Notes under the pieces: generated by a model
What the model was told of the DNA's origin: nothing
Database searches by the model: none
The model's input: only the letters and a program-made list of their open reading frames with translations
Shown here: positions 27,901 to 34,938 of the stretch, one piece after another
Numbering within the stretch: the stretch's first letter is position 1
Layout of the letters: the number at the start of each line of letters is the position of its first letter
Source: Nitrospinia bacterium
GTDB taxonomy: Bacteria; Nitrospinota; Nitrospinia; Nitrospinales; JAJDAT01
Reading direction: 5' to 3'
Length of the DNA stretch: 64,000 nt
Assembly (NCBI GenBank): GCA_029261715.1
Contig: JAJDAT010000025.1
Location: 611,717 to 675,716, forward strand
Position numbers and translations under genes: made by a program

Positions 27901-30900
27901 ATATAAATATTGAGCCTGACTGTAGTCTTTTGTTGAATCATATCTAAATTGTTGCCAATTAGTGGGACAGGCTGTTCTAGTCGTTTTGAGTGTTGTTGAC
28001 TTATAGTCTAGTTGCCATTTTGTTTTATTGACGGCATATTTCATACAGGTATTTATAGTGTTTGGTTTTTTTTGAGAATCAACTCCTTGGTCGGTCAATT
28101 GAATTACATTTCCATACATATCATACTGAAAGGTTTTAGAGATAGTATATCCATACTGTTTATCTGCCGTTGTCAGTTTTTGAAGAAGAGGTTTGTACAC
28201 AGTCGTCTTAGCAGTACAGTCACTATTATTGGATTGTGAATCAAAACACTCATAATTATAGACCCGGGAGTGTAAAAGGATTCCCTTATCATATTTTGAA
28301 ATACCTGAGAGTAAGCTAGAAAAAGGGAAGGAAGGTTGATAACTGTTTATTGTCCTTGCGATAAGTTGATTGTCAATTTTTTGTATTTCCTCAAAACCCA
28401 TCCAACTTTTCCGAGATAGGTCTACGCGTCCTCCTGTATAGCTATGTAGATAGCTGTAACAATATGCTACATTACCCGTACAAGAATGAGATAAACCAAA
28501 GTTTGAATTATTTTGAGCGGGATTATTGGTTACAGTGTAGCCGGTAACTACATTTAAAAATGATTGAAAGTTGAACCCAGGATAAGAGGGAGAAAGATTT
28601 GGACCTGATGTTCTGATTGGATTTTGCGAAGTCTGCAGTTTTGTATTTAATAGCCCTATACCTTCTTGCGTCGTTTCTAACTCACCTGATACATCGCTTC
28701 CGGTTGCATATATACTCGGGTCAGTGAGCGGTGTATACGAAATCTCAGTAATCGCTCCCATACCATCGTTAATTGATAAGAGAAGGTCAGGAGAACCGGG
28801 ATTATTAAAAATCACACTGAGACTTTGGCCTTGTTGAGTGCAGATAAAATCCGGCAAACCGTCTCCATTGACATCGGCCCAATCATTTTTAAAAATAAAT
28901 TGATTGATATGATGTGCGCAATTAACATCCCTTTTTAATTTTCCGGAAATATCACCATTGGGGCTAACCAGTTTACTTGTTCCATTTGAAATCATAATAA
29001 AGAAATTGACTGAACTTTTAAAAAGAGTGTTAGTACAAACATAATCAATTTTTCCATCGCCATTGAAATCTTCCCATTCTCCTGAATTTGCGTTTGGGCA
29101 TTGTGTAGCGTTGTTTAAGGTTATTGGAAGTTTGGTAAACCCTACTTGTCCATCCCCCATAGAGAGAAATACGGTTCCTGTAGAGTCCGAGTTATCATGG
29201 CAAATAAAATCTATCAGACCATCTCCATTATAATCAGACCAAACTTTCTCTGATGATGAACACTGCAATAAGGCGCTAACGACGCCAGTTGAATCGGAAG
29301 GGATCATGCTTTGAAATCCCGTAGCAGTAGATAGCAGAACACGTGTTGTGCCAGAATCGGAATTGCTACAAATAAAATCAGCCATATGGTCGCCATTATA
29401 ATCAGCCCAAGTAAGCACGTCATTAGTGTCGCCACAAGCAAAAGGCCCTGTTGAGGATAGATTGGTATCGACTGGGTGAAGTTGGTAACTATCATGTGAA
29501 GTCCAAAGGTTAGTTACACTGAGTCTATAGTCATTACATACAAAGTCGATTTTTGAATCTCCATCAAAATCTGCCCAGATCAACCAACTATCTTGGGTGG
29601 AAGTACATTTGATTTTTTCTGAAAGCGTTGTAGCCGCTTGAAAATCAGTCCCGTCAGAAAGCAGGACTTGAGTTGTTCCTTCAATATAATCATTGCAGAC
29701 GAAATCCATTTTTCCATCGCCGTTAAAATCTGTCCAAATACCATAGTGGTCATTTTTTTTAGAAGCGCTCACTTGATCGCATGCAGAAGGTAATTTAGTC
29801 TTGAGTGTTGGACCTGTTTCATTGATAGGAACTAAAGTTTCTTTGGTAGATTTATAAACATCTATAGATGTTCCAAAGTTAGTGCGTAAAATGAGATCAG
29901 TCAGGCCATCTCCATTAAAATCCGCCCACAGATATTCGTCGTTAGGCCCTATAGCAATACTTTTCGACGTTACTGCCTGTCCAAAGTTTGTTCCGCCGCC
30001 CTCAGCAGCAATATTCTGCCAACGAAAAATTGTTGGGGGAAGACAAGTGGTTGTTGTTAAATTGTCTGGATCGAACCCACATTCCTGAATACTTTGTAGT
30101 GTCGAACGTGCAGTTGGACTGGTAGTTGTAGCATTGTAAGTCAACTCATATTGTTTGACAGGAAGAATGGAACTTCCATCAGTGCATAAAGAATTAGAAA
30201 TGTCATCGCCATTACTTACACATGTATTAATTTTACTTAATTGCACCTTGGTGTCGACAAGCGAAGAGGTTGCATAGTTTTTATAGGAATCTTTCCGGGT
30301 TTCATAAATAAACTGTACAGAGCGTTGAGGTTTTGACGTGCCATTGGAGGTGTAGTCAATCCTTATGGGATAATATTGACCATGAGTATATGACATATTT
30401 GGATTCACCAATGGACTACTGCTCCGGAAACTATAAGCGATATCGATAGAATTACCATTGGTATCGGTGATTTTATTTAATGCCCACACTCGAATAGCGG
30501 CGGTGTCGCTTACAGGAGAGAAATCATGGCCTACGGCGTTAATTTTAGAGTCCTTGGTGTTTCCATACTCGAGATGGGTTCCGTCTTTTAGCCAAACATC
30601 AAATGAACATGGACCGGTTGTTTTTTTCCCTAGACGGTATCCGGTGTTACAGAGTCCGGAGTCTCCTTTATTAGCCACAAACTTTGTCCAGGTTTCAATT
30701 TCAGTCCGATATTCCGATTTGTCGGCGCCATAGATACCTTTAATAGCAATTAACCTTCCATCGTTATATTTGTCTCCTTCAATACAAAACCGATCGTCAT
30801 CGTCAAAATTAATTCTTCCATTGAAGCCATCTGAAGCGTAGGACTGGCCGCACCGTCTAATCTTCGATAATCCTTTGAGAGCCCAGCCTACGCCAAGCAT

Positions 30901-31140
30901 CCCATTTCCAGAGTGGTTATCGTAAACCAGGGAGAGGTCAGGCTGCATGCCGTTTGTTCCCGGTGGAACTTCAATAGGAATGGTATATTTTGCCGCTCCA
31001 AAAGAGTCGACATTAAAAGTTCCTTTGGTCGCGCCTGTTTCAATTGCAGCGCTGGAATTATCCTCACATGGTAGGAGAAATACCAATCCTATGACAAACC
31101 ATACCAATGCCAGTCTATTTAAGCGGTTTTTGTTGCTCAT
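24907..31140 (-). CDS. Giant secreted SpvB/FG-GAP/YD-repeat (RHS-like) protein
   Basis: The product has 2077 residues. A signal peptide spans about 1-32. An SpvB-type N-terminal domain follows (YTIPIEVPPGTNGMQPDLSL, GMLGVGWAL). Seven FG-GAP/VCBS-like units with DxNGDGxxDxxC patterns lie at about 403-775, each apparently a calcium site, several with an added Cys. YD/RHS repeats fill about 900-1990. The core end has IYYHKDQVGSTKLVTDENG, YQPYGT and LYYFEPRYYDPSIGQFITAD, but the final signature reads YGFSNPVSYLVP where the DPxG usually ends the RHS core. Only about 57 acidic residues follow, with no recognisable toxin. Relatives are toxin-complex B components and wall-associated RHS proteins. AAAGGAG precedes the ATG. 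Confidence 0.88.
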   Translation of the reverse strand: MSNKNRLNRLALVWFVIGLVFLLPCEDNSSAAIETGATKGTFNVDSFGAAKYTIPIEVPPGTNGMQPDLSLVYDNHSGNGMLGVGWALKGLSKIRRCGQSYASDGFNGRINFDDDDRFCIEGDKYNDGRLIAIKGIYGADKSEYRTEIETWTKFVANKGDSGLCNTGYRLGKKTTGPCSFDVWLKDGTHLEYGNTKDSKINAVGHDFSPVSDTAAIRVWALNKITDTNGNSIDIAYSFRSSSPLVNPNMSYTHGQYYPIRIDYTSNGTSKPQRSVQFIYETRKDSYKNYATSSLVDTKVQLSKINTCVSNGDDISNSLCTDGSSILPVKQYELTYNATTTSPTARSTLQSIQECGFDPDNLTTTTCLPPTIFRWQNIAAEGGGTNFGQAVTSKSIAIGPNDEYLWADFNGDGLTDLILRTNFGTSIDVYKSTKETLVPINETGPTLKTKLPSACDQVSASKKNDHYGIWTDFNGDGKMDFVCNDYIEGTTQVLLSDGTDFQAATTLSEKIKCTSTQDSWLIWADFDGDSKIDFVCNDYRLSVTNLWTSHDSYQLHPVDTNLSSTGPFACGDTNDVLTWADYNGDHMADFICSNSDSGTTRVLLSTATGFQSMIPSDSTGVVSALLQCSSSEKVWSDYNGDGLIDFICHDNSDSTGTVFLSMGDGQVGFTKLPITLNNATQCPNANSGEWEDFNGDGKIDYVCTNTLFKSSVNFFIMISNGTSKLVSPNGDISGKLKRDVNCAHHINQFIFKNDWADVNGDGLPDFICTQQGQSLSVIFNNPGSPDLLLSINDGMGAITEISYTPLTDPSIYATGSDVSGELETTQEGIGLLNTKLQTSQNPIRTSGPNLSPSYPGFNFQSFLNVVTGYTVTNNPAQNNSNFGLSHSCTGNVAYCYSYLHSYTGGRVDLSRKSWMGFEEIQKIDNQLIARTINSYQPSFPFSSLLSGISKYDKGILLHSRVYNYECFDSQSNNSDCTAKTTVYKPLLQKLTTADKQYGYTISKTFQYDMYGNVIQLTDQGVDSQKKPNTINTCMKYAVNKTKWQLDYKSTTLKTTRTACPTNWQQFRYDSTKDYSQAQYLYDTTGSSPSRNLLIQGNWDDTHKRWLGNIYTYDPFGNQITVSDFSNKAFNPTVSTLLNTTYTTVYDSTYNTFPTSRTTPIPNSNNKIPAMIKYFSYEPRFGKQTALADVNGNVTTNCLDGFGRALAKQGPAPTRANVVNSEPCPTGSASNTTLASNKSKKRNNDTSPFAKPVVTLSTHEWKTDTKGETKIYREDNKRHTWGNTTTPAEWAMTKIYYDSLSRVYRHESPADESANGSIIVDSTYLNETLVSKQSLPYFSTVGNPSWIATTYFPSGRIANYTLPYQNSDGSISELGTRTSWNYSAPNKITASIENNLTGNSTYTKEAQFAIYNSKQKITSLVISSDTQCPKTQYAYDSIGRLISVENFNTTPPGQSPCSTNEYELVTSTNISSDSLNRKTKLSNTNTGSHTYIYNKINKTLSTITDSIGQIISYKYDNFKRITSKTITSAKGPTDYQKTLRFTYDLPMIKSVQNIKGRLSSLSTYLEEKKQGHVEFVSNYNYSPYGQMTRKLGNFPQDAISYDTKKEFDPQNRITKLLNNNGAQSQSNTYTPAGQPYTISYSLGNGAAEPFVTYSHYSALHRPEKITYKNGLIENYKYYLQGPVMMHQIESSSGEFSYVDGYNWDQFSNLIDNTDCSAKVNDSTPICLSLGISGTQDSDYSQSFVYKNKQLISANSGSNIYPPMTYSYDQAGNLTHINGDTYTYDGNQVKTGPNGFSAKYDSNGNMTSKMDAKGQNWKMTYDPMDQLTSIKKNQVKVEDSYKYDHMRRRFKKVAYEQDGKTVKATSYYLSPSYETTKFPNGIQSSTFYLLNSGSRVASITLQQSIHLFTPPPGYSTNGTIYYHKDQVGSTKLVTDENGKVVSRVVYQPYGTIESITSDQFRPKYNGKELDEGSQLYYFEPRYYDPSIGQFITADKRLEASNLYVQNVFNSYAYGFSNPVSYLVPNRISASQSVQADTSDAFMKGVTTEVELALGEEERIVGDDATAIEAITQIIEPRPEN

Positions 31141-31672
31141 GGGTTTTCTCCTTTAAGATGGCAGTATTAAAAAAATGAATTTTTAATGAGCGTCTTGAAT
31201 GATATTGGCTGCATATCTAGTGTGTTAATAAAAAGTAAAATGTAGGAGGAGGGATATTACGAATTTTATTTTTGAATTTAATGAGGTGATATTTTTTCCA
31301 ATACGGGCTAATTTATTTCTTTGTAATATTCACCGCCCCATTCCCTAGTCAGCTTGTTTTTGTCTATGTATGTTTTATTTGATTACGGAATATTTGTTTT
31401 TGAAAACTGTTGGTGAGAGTTTGCTCTTAAGACGCTTTTTTATTTTACCCTCTAACTAAGTTTCCGAATATTAACGTTAATTATAGGTTTTAGTATGAAT
31501 CTAAAAGCATTGCACTATAAAAAAAAATAGGTGTCAATCATTTTTTTTTATTCAAAAATTTTTCGAGTGAGGGATGTTTTATTTTGATTCCAATTAATCT
31601 TTCAAGCTCTATAGGAAAAAGGGTCTAGTTTTTAAGTTGTCCTGAAGGTTGGGTGAAAAAGGATTATTATCT
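31141..31672. other. Spacer between divergent YD-repeat and receiver genes
   Basis: This is about 530 bases of AT-rich DNA with homopolymer runs. No open frame or clear promoter is visible; the promoter of the YD-repeat gene must lie in the first part. Confidence 0.4.
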
Positions 31673-31748
31673 TGTCCTTTGTAGGGGGATCGCTACGAAG
31701 CGCATGGTTATCTCTAAAAAAAAATAAAGATATCAAGGACAGTTTTTT
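31673..31748 (+). ncRNA. Candidate three-way-junction RNA ending in a U-tract
   Basis: TGTCCTT (31673-31679) pairs with AAGGACA (31735-31741). Inside are CGCT/AGCG around an ACGA tetraloop (31691-31702) and TATCT/AGATA (31709-31713 with 31728-31732). A run of six T follows at 31743-31748. The whole looks like a junction closed by an outer stem that doubles as a terminator, 85 bases before the receiver-like gene. It matches no RNA class I know. The fold is by eye and unproven. Confidence 0.35.
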
Positions 31749-31832
31749 CTTTACCCATTCACTATAATTCGGTTGTTAGATAAAAAGAGACTAAAAAACT
31801 TAATCCGATAAAAATAAATTGAGGATTGTAAA

Positions 31833-32228
31833 ATGTTTAAAGATGCCGAGACTTTAATTGCTGATGATAACTCCTTGTATAGTCTTCACCTAAAGACTCA
31901 ACTGGAAGAAAAAGGCTATTCAAAGATTGAAATTACGAATGAAGCAAAAGGGATTATATCTTGTTTGGATAGTAAAAGTTACCATTTAGTGATTTGTCCT
32001 TATCTTCTCCCAGACATGTCTGCGGATAAATTAATATTGAGAGTAAGGTTTGGAGTTTCGAATGAACAACCTTGTTTTCTTGTTATATCCGATGATTGGA
32101 ATTCAGAACCAACTTTATTTAATCACGTCTCTGTATATTCAGTTTGTCCTATTGAGATAGATAGTTTTGATAAAGCGATTAGAAACTTGTTGCTTGAAAA
32201 ATTTTCAGGTGTCGAAACTTTCTTATAA
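31833..32228 (+). CDS. Degenerate receiver-domain (pseudo-response regulator) protein
   Basis: The product has 131 residues and the receiver-domain layout. The acidic pair Asp11-Asp12 (IADDN) is kept. At the phosphorylation position the usual LLD is ICP (Cys55-Pro56 in HLVICPYLLP), and the conserved Lys is Cys105 (YSVCPIEI). It therefore cannot be phosphorylated in the normal way. Ser86 (LVISDD) occupies the switch Thr/Ser position. No output domain is present. TTGAGGA lies upstream of the ATG. Such pseudo-receivers work as protein-protein interaction modules; the partner is unknown. Confidence 0.68.
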   Translation: MFKDAETLIADDNSLYSLHLKTQLEEKGYSKIEITNEAKGIISCLDSKSYHLVICPYLLPDMSADKLILRVRFGVSNEQPCFLVISDDWNSEPTLFNHVSVYSVCPIEIDSFDKAIRNLLLEKFSGVETFL

Positions 32229-32289
32229 ACTAGTTTTTTTAGTTTTATTGCTTAAATTCTTACAGTCTTTGATAGTGACGTTTAGTCGT

Positions 32290-32550
32290 CTTTACTTTCC
32301 TAATTACCATACCCTCTGTAATCATCCTATCAGCAATTATCGCGTTACCTAAGTGATCAATAGATAATCTTTTGCCTTCGTTTTCTCTTCATGGGATTGT
32401 GTGAATAGTATTTATAACTGGAAAGTTTCTTAATTATTAGAAGCCGAGAAGCTGATGGATTCTATCTTTTTGAATTGAGAAACACGAGTGGGGTTAGGGG
32501 AGGGTGCATTTATACGTCATAACCGGACGTATAATCGTTTTTTAACTAAG
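32290..32550 (-). pseudogene. Decayed third copy of the alpha/beta hydrolase
   Basis: This stretch aligns with about 18627-18940 of the intact hydrolase gene (for example TAATTACCATACCCTC, then CTATCAGC, AATTGAGAAACA and GGGGAGGGTGCATT), with many substitutions. About 50 bases are missing between two GTAATCAT direct repeats that flank the deleted segment in the intact gene (near 18650 and 18700), as expected from repeat-mediated deletion. The frame is broken. Its end runs up to the lipocalin stop codon. Confidence 0.75.
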
Positions 32551-33115
32551 GGGCTAGTGATAAATATTTTAATTCGAATTCTAAGTTTTTTATTTTAGTT
32601 TTTAGTTTATTTAATAGGCTTTCCTCCATTTTAGGCGATCGACTTAAAATCCATAAATATTGTCTGTTTGGTTCGCTAACAATTGCATATTGGTAATTTT
32701 TATCTAGATCAATAATCCAATAATTACCTTTAAAAGGCCAAAAAAATTGGACTTCAAGCTTTGCATTAGAATTTTTATCAACAATACTAGCTTTACCTAT
32801 AGCTTCGTTTAATTCTCCTGACAAGCTGTTCATATAACAGCGATTGATCACTTTGATCTTTCCATCCTCCATTTTTTCATAAAAGGCGGTCGATCCAAAA
32901 CAACCCTCTTCAAATGAATGTGGATAACGCGCTATTTCATACCATTTACCAAGATAACGGTCCAAGTCAACATAAGAGACGGTTTGCAGTGCAGGAATAG
33001 GCGTTGGAGGTACACTTGAACAGCTATATCCAGCTAAGGCAAAAACTAAATACAGCAAAAACTTTGGTATTAATATTGATTTTTGTAAGCTGGTCTTTTT
33101 ATTAAGTGTGTTCAA
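32546..33115 (-). CDS. blc: Bacterial lipocalin (Blc-like)
   Basis: The product has 189 residues. A hydrophobic N-terminus ends GYSCSS near residue 32, probably a lipoprotein signal with an imperfect lipobox. The lipocalin signature GKWYEIARYPHSFEEGC is near 56-72, with IKVINRCY and WPFKGNYWIIDLDKNYQYAIV following as in E. coli Blc. Blc binds fatty acids or lysophospholipids at the outer membrane. The start is TTG at 33115 because no in-frame ATG precedes the signal sequence; the ribosome binding site is poor. The last codons abut the decayed hydrolase copy. Confidence 0.87.
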   Translation of the reverse strand: MNTLNKKTSLQKSILIPKFLLYLVFALAGYSCSSVPPTPIPALQTVSYVDLDRYLGKWYEIARYPHSFEEGCFGSTAFYEKMEDGKIKVINRCYMNSLSGELNEAIGKASIVDKNSNAKLEVQFFWPFKGNYWIIDLDKNYQYAIVSEPNRQYLWILSRSPKMEESLLNKLKTKIKNLEFELKYLSLAP

Positions 33116-33232
33116 TTTGTAAATTATCCTTCAAATATCTCAGACAAGCTTGTTCTCAAAGTTCCTCTGGATTCCTTTTATTAAACTCAATGGTTTATTG
33201 TTTTAAAAAATTAGGTAAATATCTAGTTATTG

Positions 33233-34378
33233 TTAATTATGACTGGTTTGCGTTGCAGCATTCAAGAAATTTAGTTCGGCTAATTCAGGCTGACCGGCTA
33301 ATTGGAGGAGGGTCGATAGGCGTTGTTGGAAATCCTCTGATGTATAATCCTTAGAGGTCAAGGTGACATGCCCCACCTTTCGCCCTGGTCTTTCAGCCTT
33401 GCAGTAAAAATGAGGCGTAGCGTCTGTAATATTTAAGATTTGTCTTTCTGACGGTAATAGTCCAATCAAATTTACCATTGCCGCAGATTGCACCGATGTG
33501 GTTTTGCCTAGTGGAAATCCACAAATGGCTCGCAAATGGTTCTCGAATTGTGAAGTTTGCGCGGCTTCTATTGTCCAATGGCCGCTATTATGTACGCGAG
33601 GTGCAAACTCATTGGCGAATAGTTGATCCTTAACCTGAAAAAGCTCTAAGGCCATCGTTCCTACATAATTTAAGTCTTCCATAATGTATCTAATTTTTGC
33701 TTCGGCTCGGGCTTGCATGGGATCATCTTGACGACTAATTGATAGACGGAGTATTCCATCACGATGATGGTTCTCACTCAATGGGTAGAAAACCATTTTG
33801 CCTCTTTGATCGCGAACCGCAATAATAGAAAGTTCGCGGTTGAAAGCCACCATAGATTCGACGATGCATGGAGCCTTGCCAACTTTCATCCATGCCGACG
33901 GAAGGTCATTCTTGCCGTGAAGCAAAGCTTGACCTTTGCCATCGTAACCATCAGTGCGTGTCTTGAGAATGGCTGAAAACCCAATGTTTTTCATCGCATT
34001 ACGCAAATCCTCCAGGCTATCAACAGGGGAGAAATTTGCGGTAGGAATTCCTAAGTTACGAAAAAGGGTTTTCTCTTTTAAGCGATCTCGAGCTACTGAT
34101 AAAACTGAAGAAGAAGGATAGAGTGAAACTTTTTTCTGGACTGAATCTACCACTGATAAGGGGACGTTTTCAAATTCGTAAGTCGTGATATCGGCCCAAT
34201 TTGCGAGGCGTTTCTGAGCATCTTCATCGCCATAGGGAACGCAAAGATGTTCTCCAAAAGGCGCTGCGCAAGCGTAAATATCGGGACAAAGGAACATAAA
34301 GTTTAGACCGAGTGATCGTCCTGCTTGGGCCATCATGCGTGCGAGTTGACCACCTCCAAGTATGCCGATATTCATCAA
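33233..34378 (-). CDS. purK: 5-(carboxyamino)imidazole ribonucleotide synthase
   Basis: The product has 381 residues. It has the N-terminal [16 protein letters not shown] and an ATP-grasp body with [26 protein letters not shown] and [19 protein letters not shown]. It carboxylates AIR at the expense of ATP and bicarbonate in purine synthesis, giving N5-CAIR for PurE. Its start overlaps the purE stop by four bases, so the pair is translationally coupled. Length and motifs are normal. Confidence 0.95.
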   Translation of the reverse strand: MMNIGILGGGQLARMMAQAGRSLGLNFMFLCPDIYACAAPFGEHLCVPYGDEDAQKRLANWADITTYEFENVPLSVVDSVQKKVSLYPSSSVLSVARDRLKEKTLFRNLGIPTANFSPVDSLEDLRNAMKNIGFSAILKTRTDGYDGKGQALLHGKNDLPSAWMKVGKAPCIVESMVAFNRELSIIAVRDQRGKMVFYPLSENHHRDGILRLSISRQDDPMQARAEAKIRYIMEDLNYVGTMALELFQVKDQLFANEFAPRVHNSGHWTIEAAQTSQFENHLRAICGFPLGKTTSVQSAAMVNLIGLLPSERQILNITDATPHFYCKAERPGRKVGHVTLTSKDYTSEDFQQRLSTLLQLAGQPELAELNFLNAATQTSHN

Positions 34379-34881
34379 CTACTCTCCCGTGGATCAGGGT
34401 TTTCCAATACGGCATCTGTCTGCTGTTTCCGATAAGTCTTTAACGTTGTTTTGATTTGCGGATACTTATTAGCAAGTATGCTTGTGGCCAACAATGCCGC
34501 ATTGGTAGCTCCTGCCTTGCCAATTGCGAGTGTCCCCACAGGTATTCCAGAGGGCATTTGGACGATTGACAGTAAGGAGTCCATTCCATTAAGGGCTTTA
34601 GATTGTACTGGGACGCCTAAGATAGGCAGAGAAGTTTTAGCGGCCATCATACCAGGCAAATGTGCAGCGCCTCCAGCTCCTGCTATAATAACTTCGATAC
34701 CTCGCTGTTCGGCGCTATCAGCGTAGTCAAACAGTTTGTCGGGTGTGCGATGAGCGGATACGACTTCGACTGTATGTGGCACATTAAGTAGTTTTAAAGT
34801 TTCCGAAGCATGCCGCATGGTTTCCCAGTCGGATTTAGAACCCATAATAATACTTATGAGCGCATGGTTTTCATTATTCAT
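34375..34881 (-). CDS. purE: N5-carboxyaminoimidazole ribonucleotide mutase
   Basis: The product has 168 residues. [15 protein letters not shown] at about 11-25 and [17 protein letters not shown] near 70-85 are the class I PurE signatures. It moves the carboxylate of N5-CAIR to C4 to give CAIR. It is first in the purEK pair, the standard order in bacteria that lack the direct CO2 route. Confidence 0.95.
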   Translation of the reverse strand: MNNENHALISIIMGSKSDWETMRHASETLKLLNVPHTVEVVSAHRTPDKLFDYADSAEQRGIEVIIAGAGGAAHLPGMMAAKTSLPILGVPVQSKALNGMDSLLSIVQMPSGIPVGTLAIGKAGATNAALLATSILANKYPQIKTTLKTYRKQQTDAVLENPDPRESS

Positions 34882-34938
34882 TAATAGACTATCTCCTAAA
34901 TGATATGAACAAAAACTAAAATAATATTCGTTTAAACA

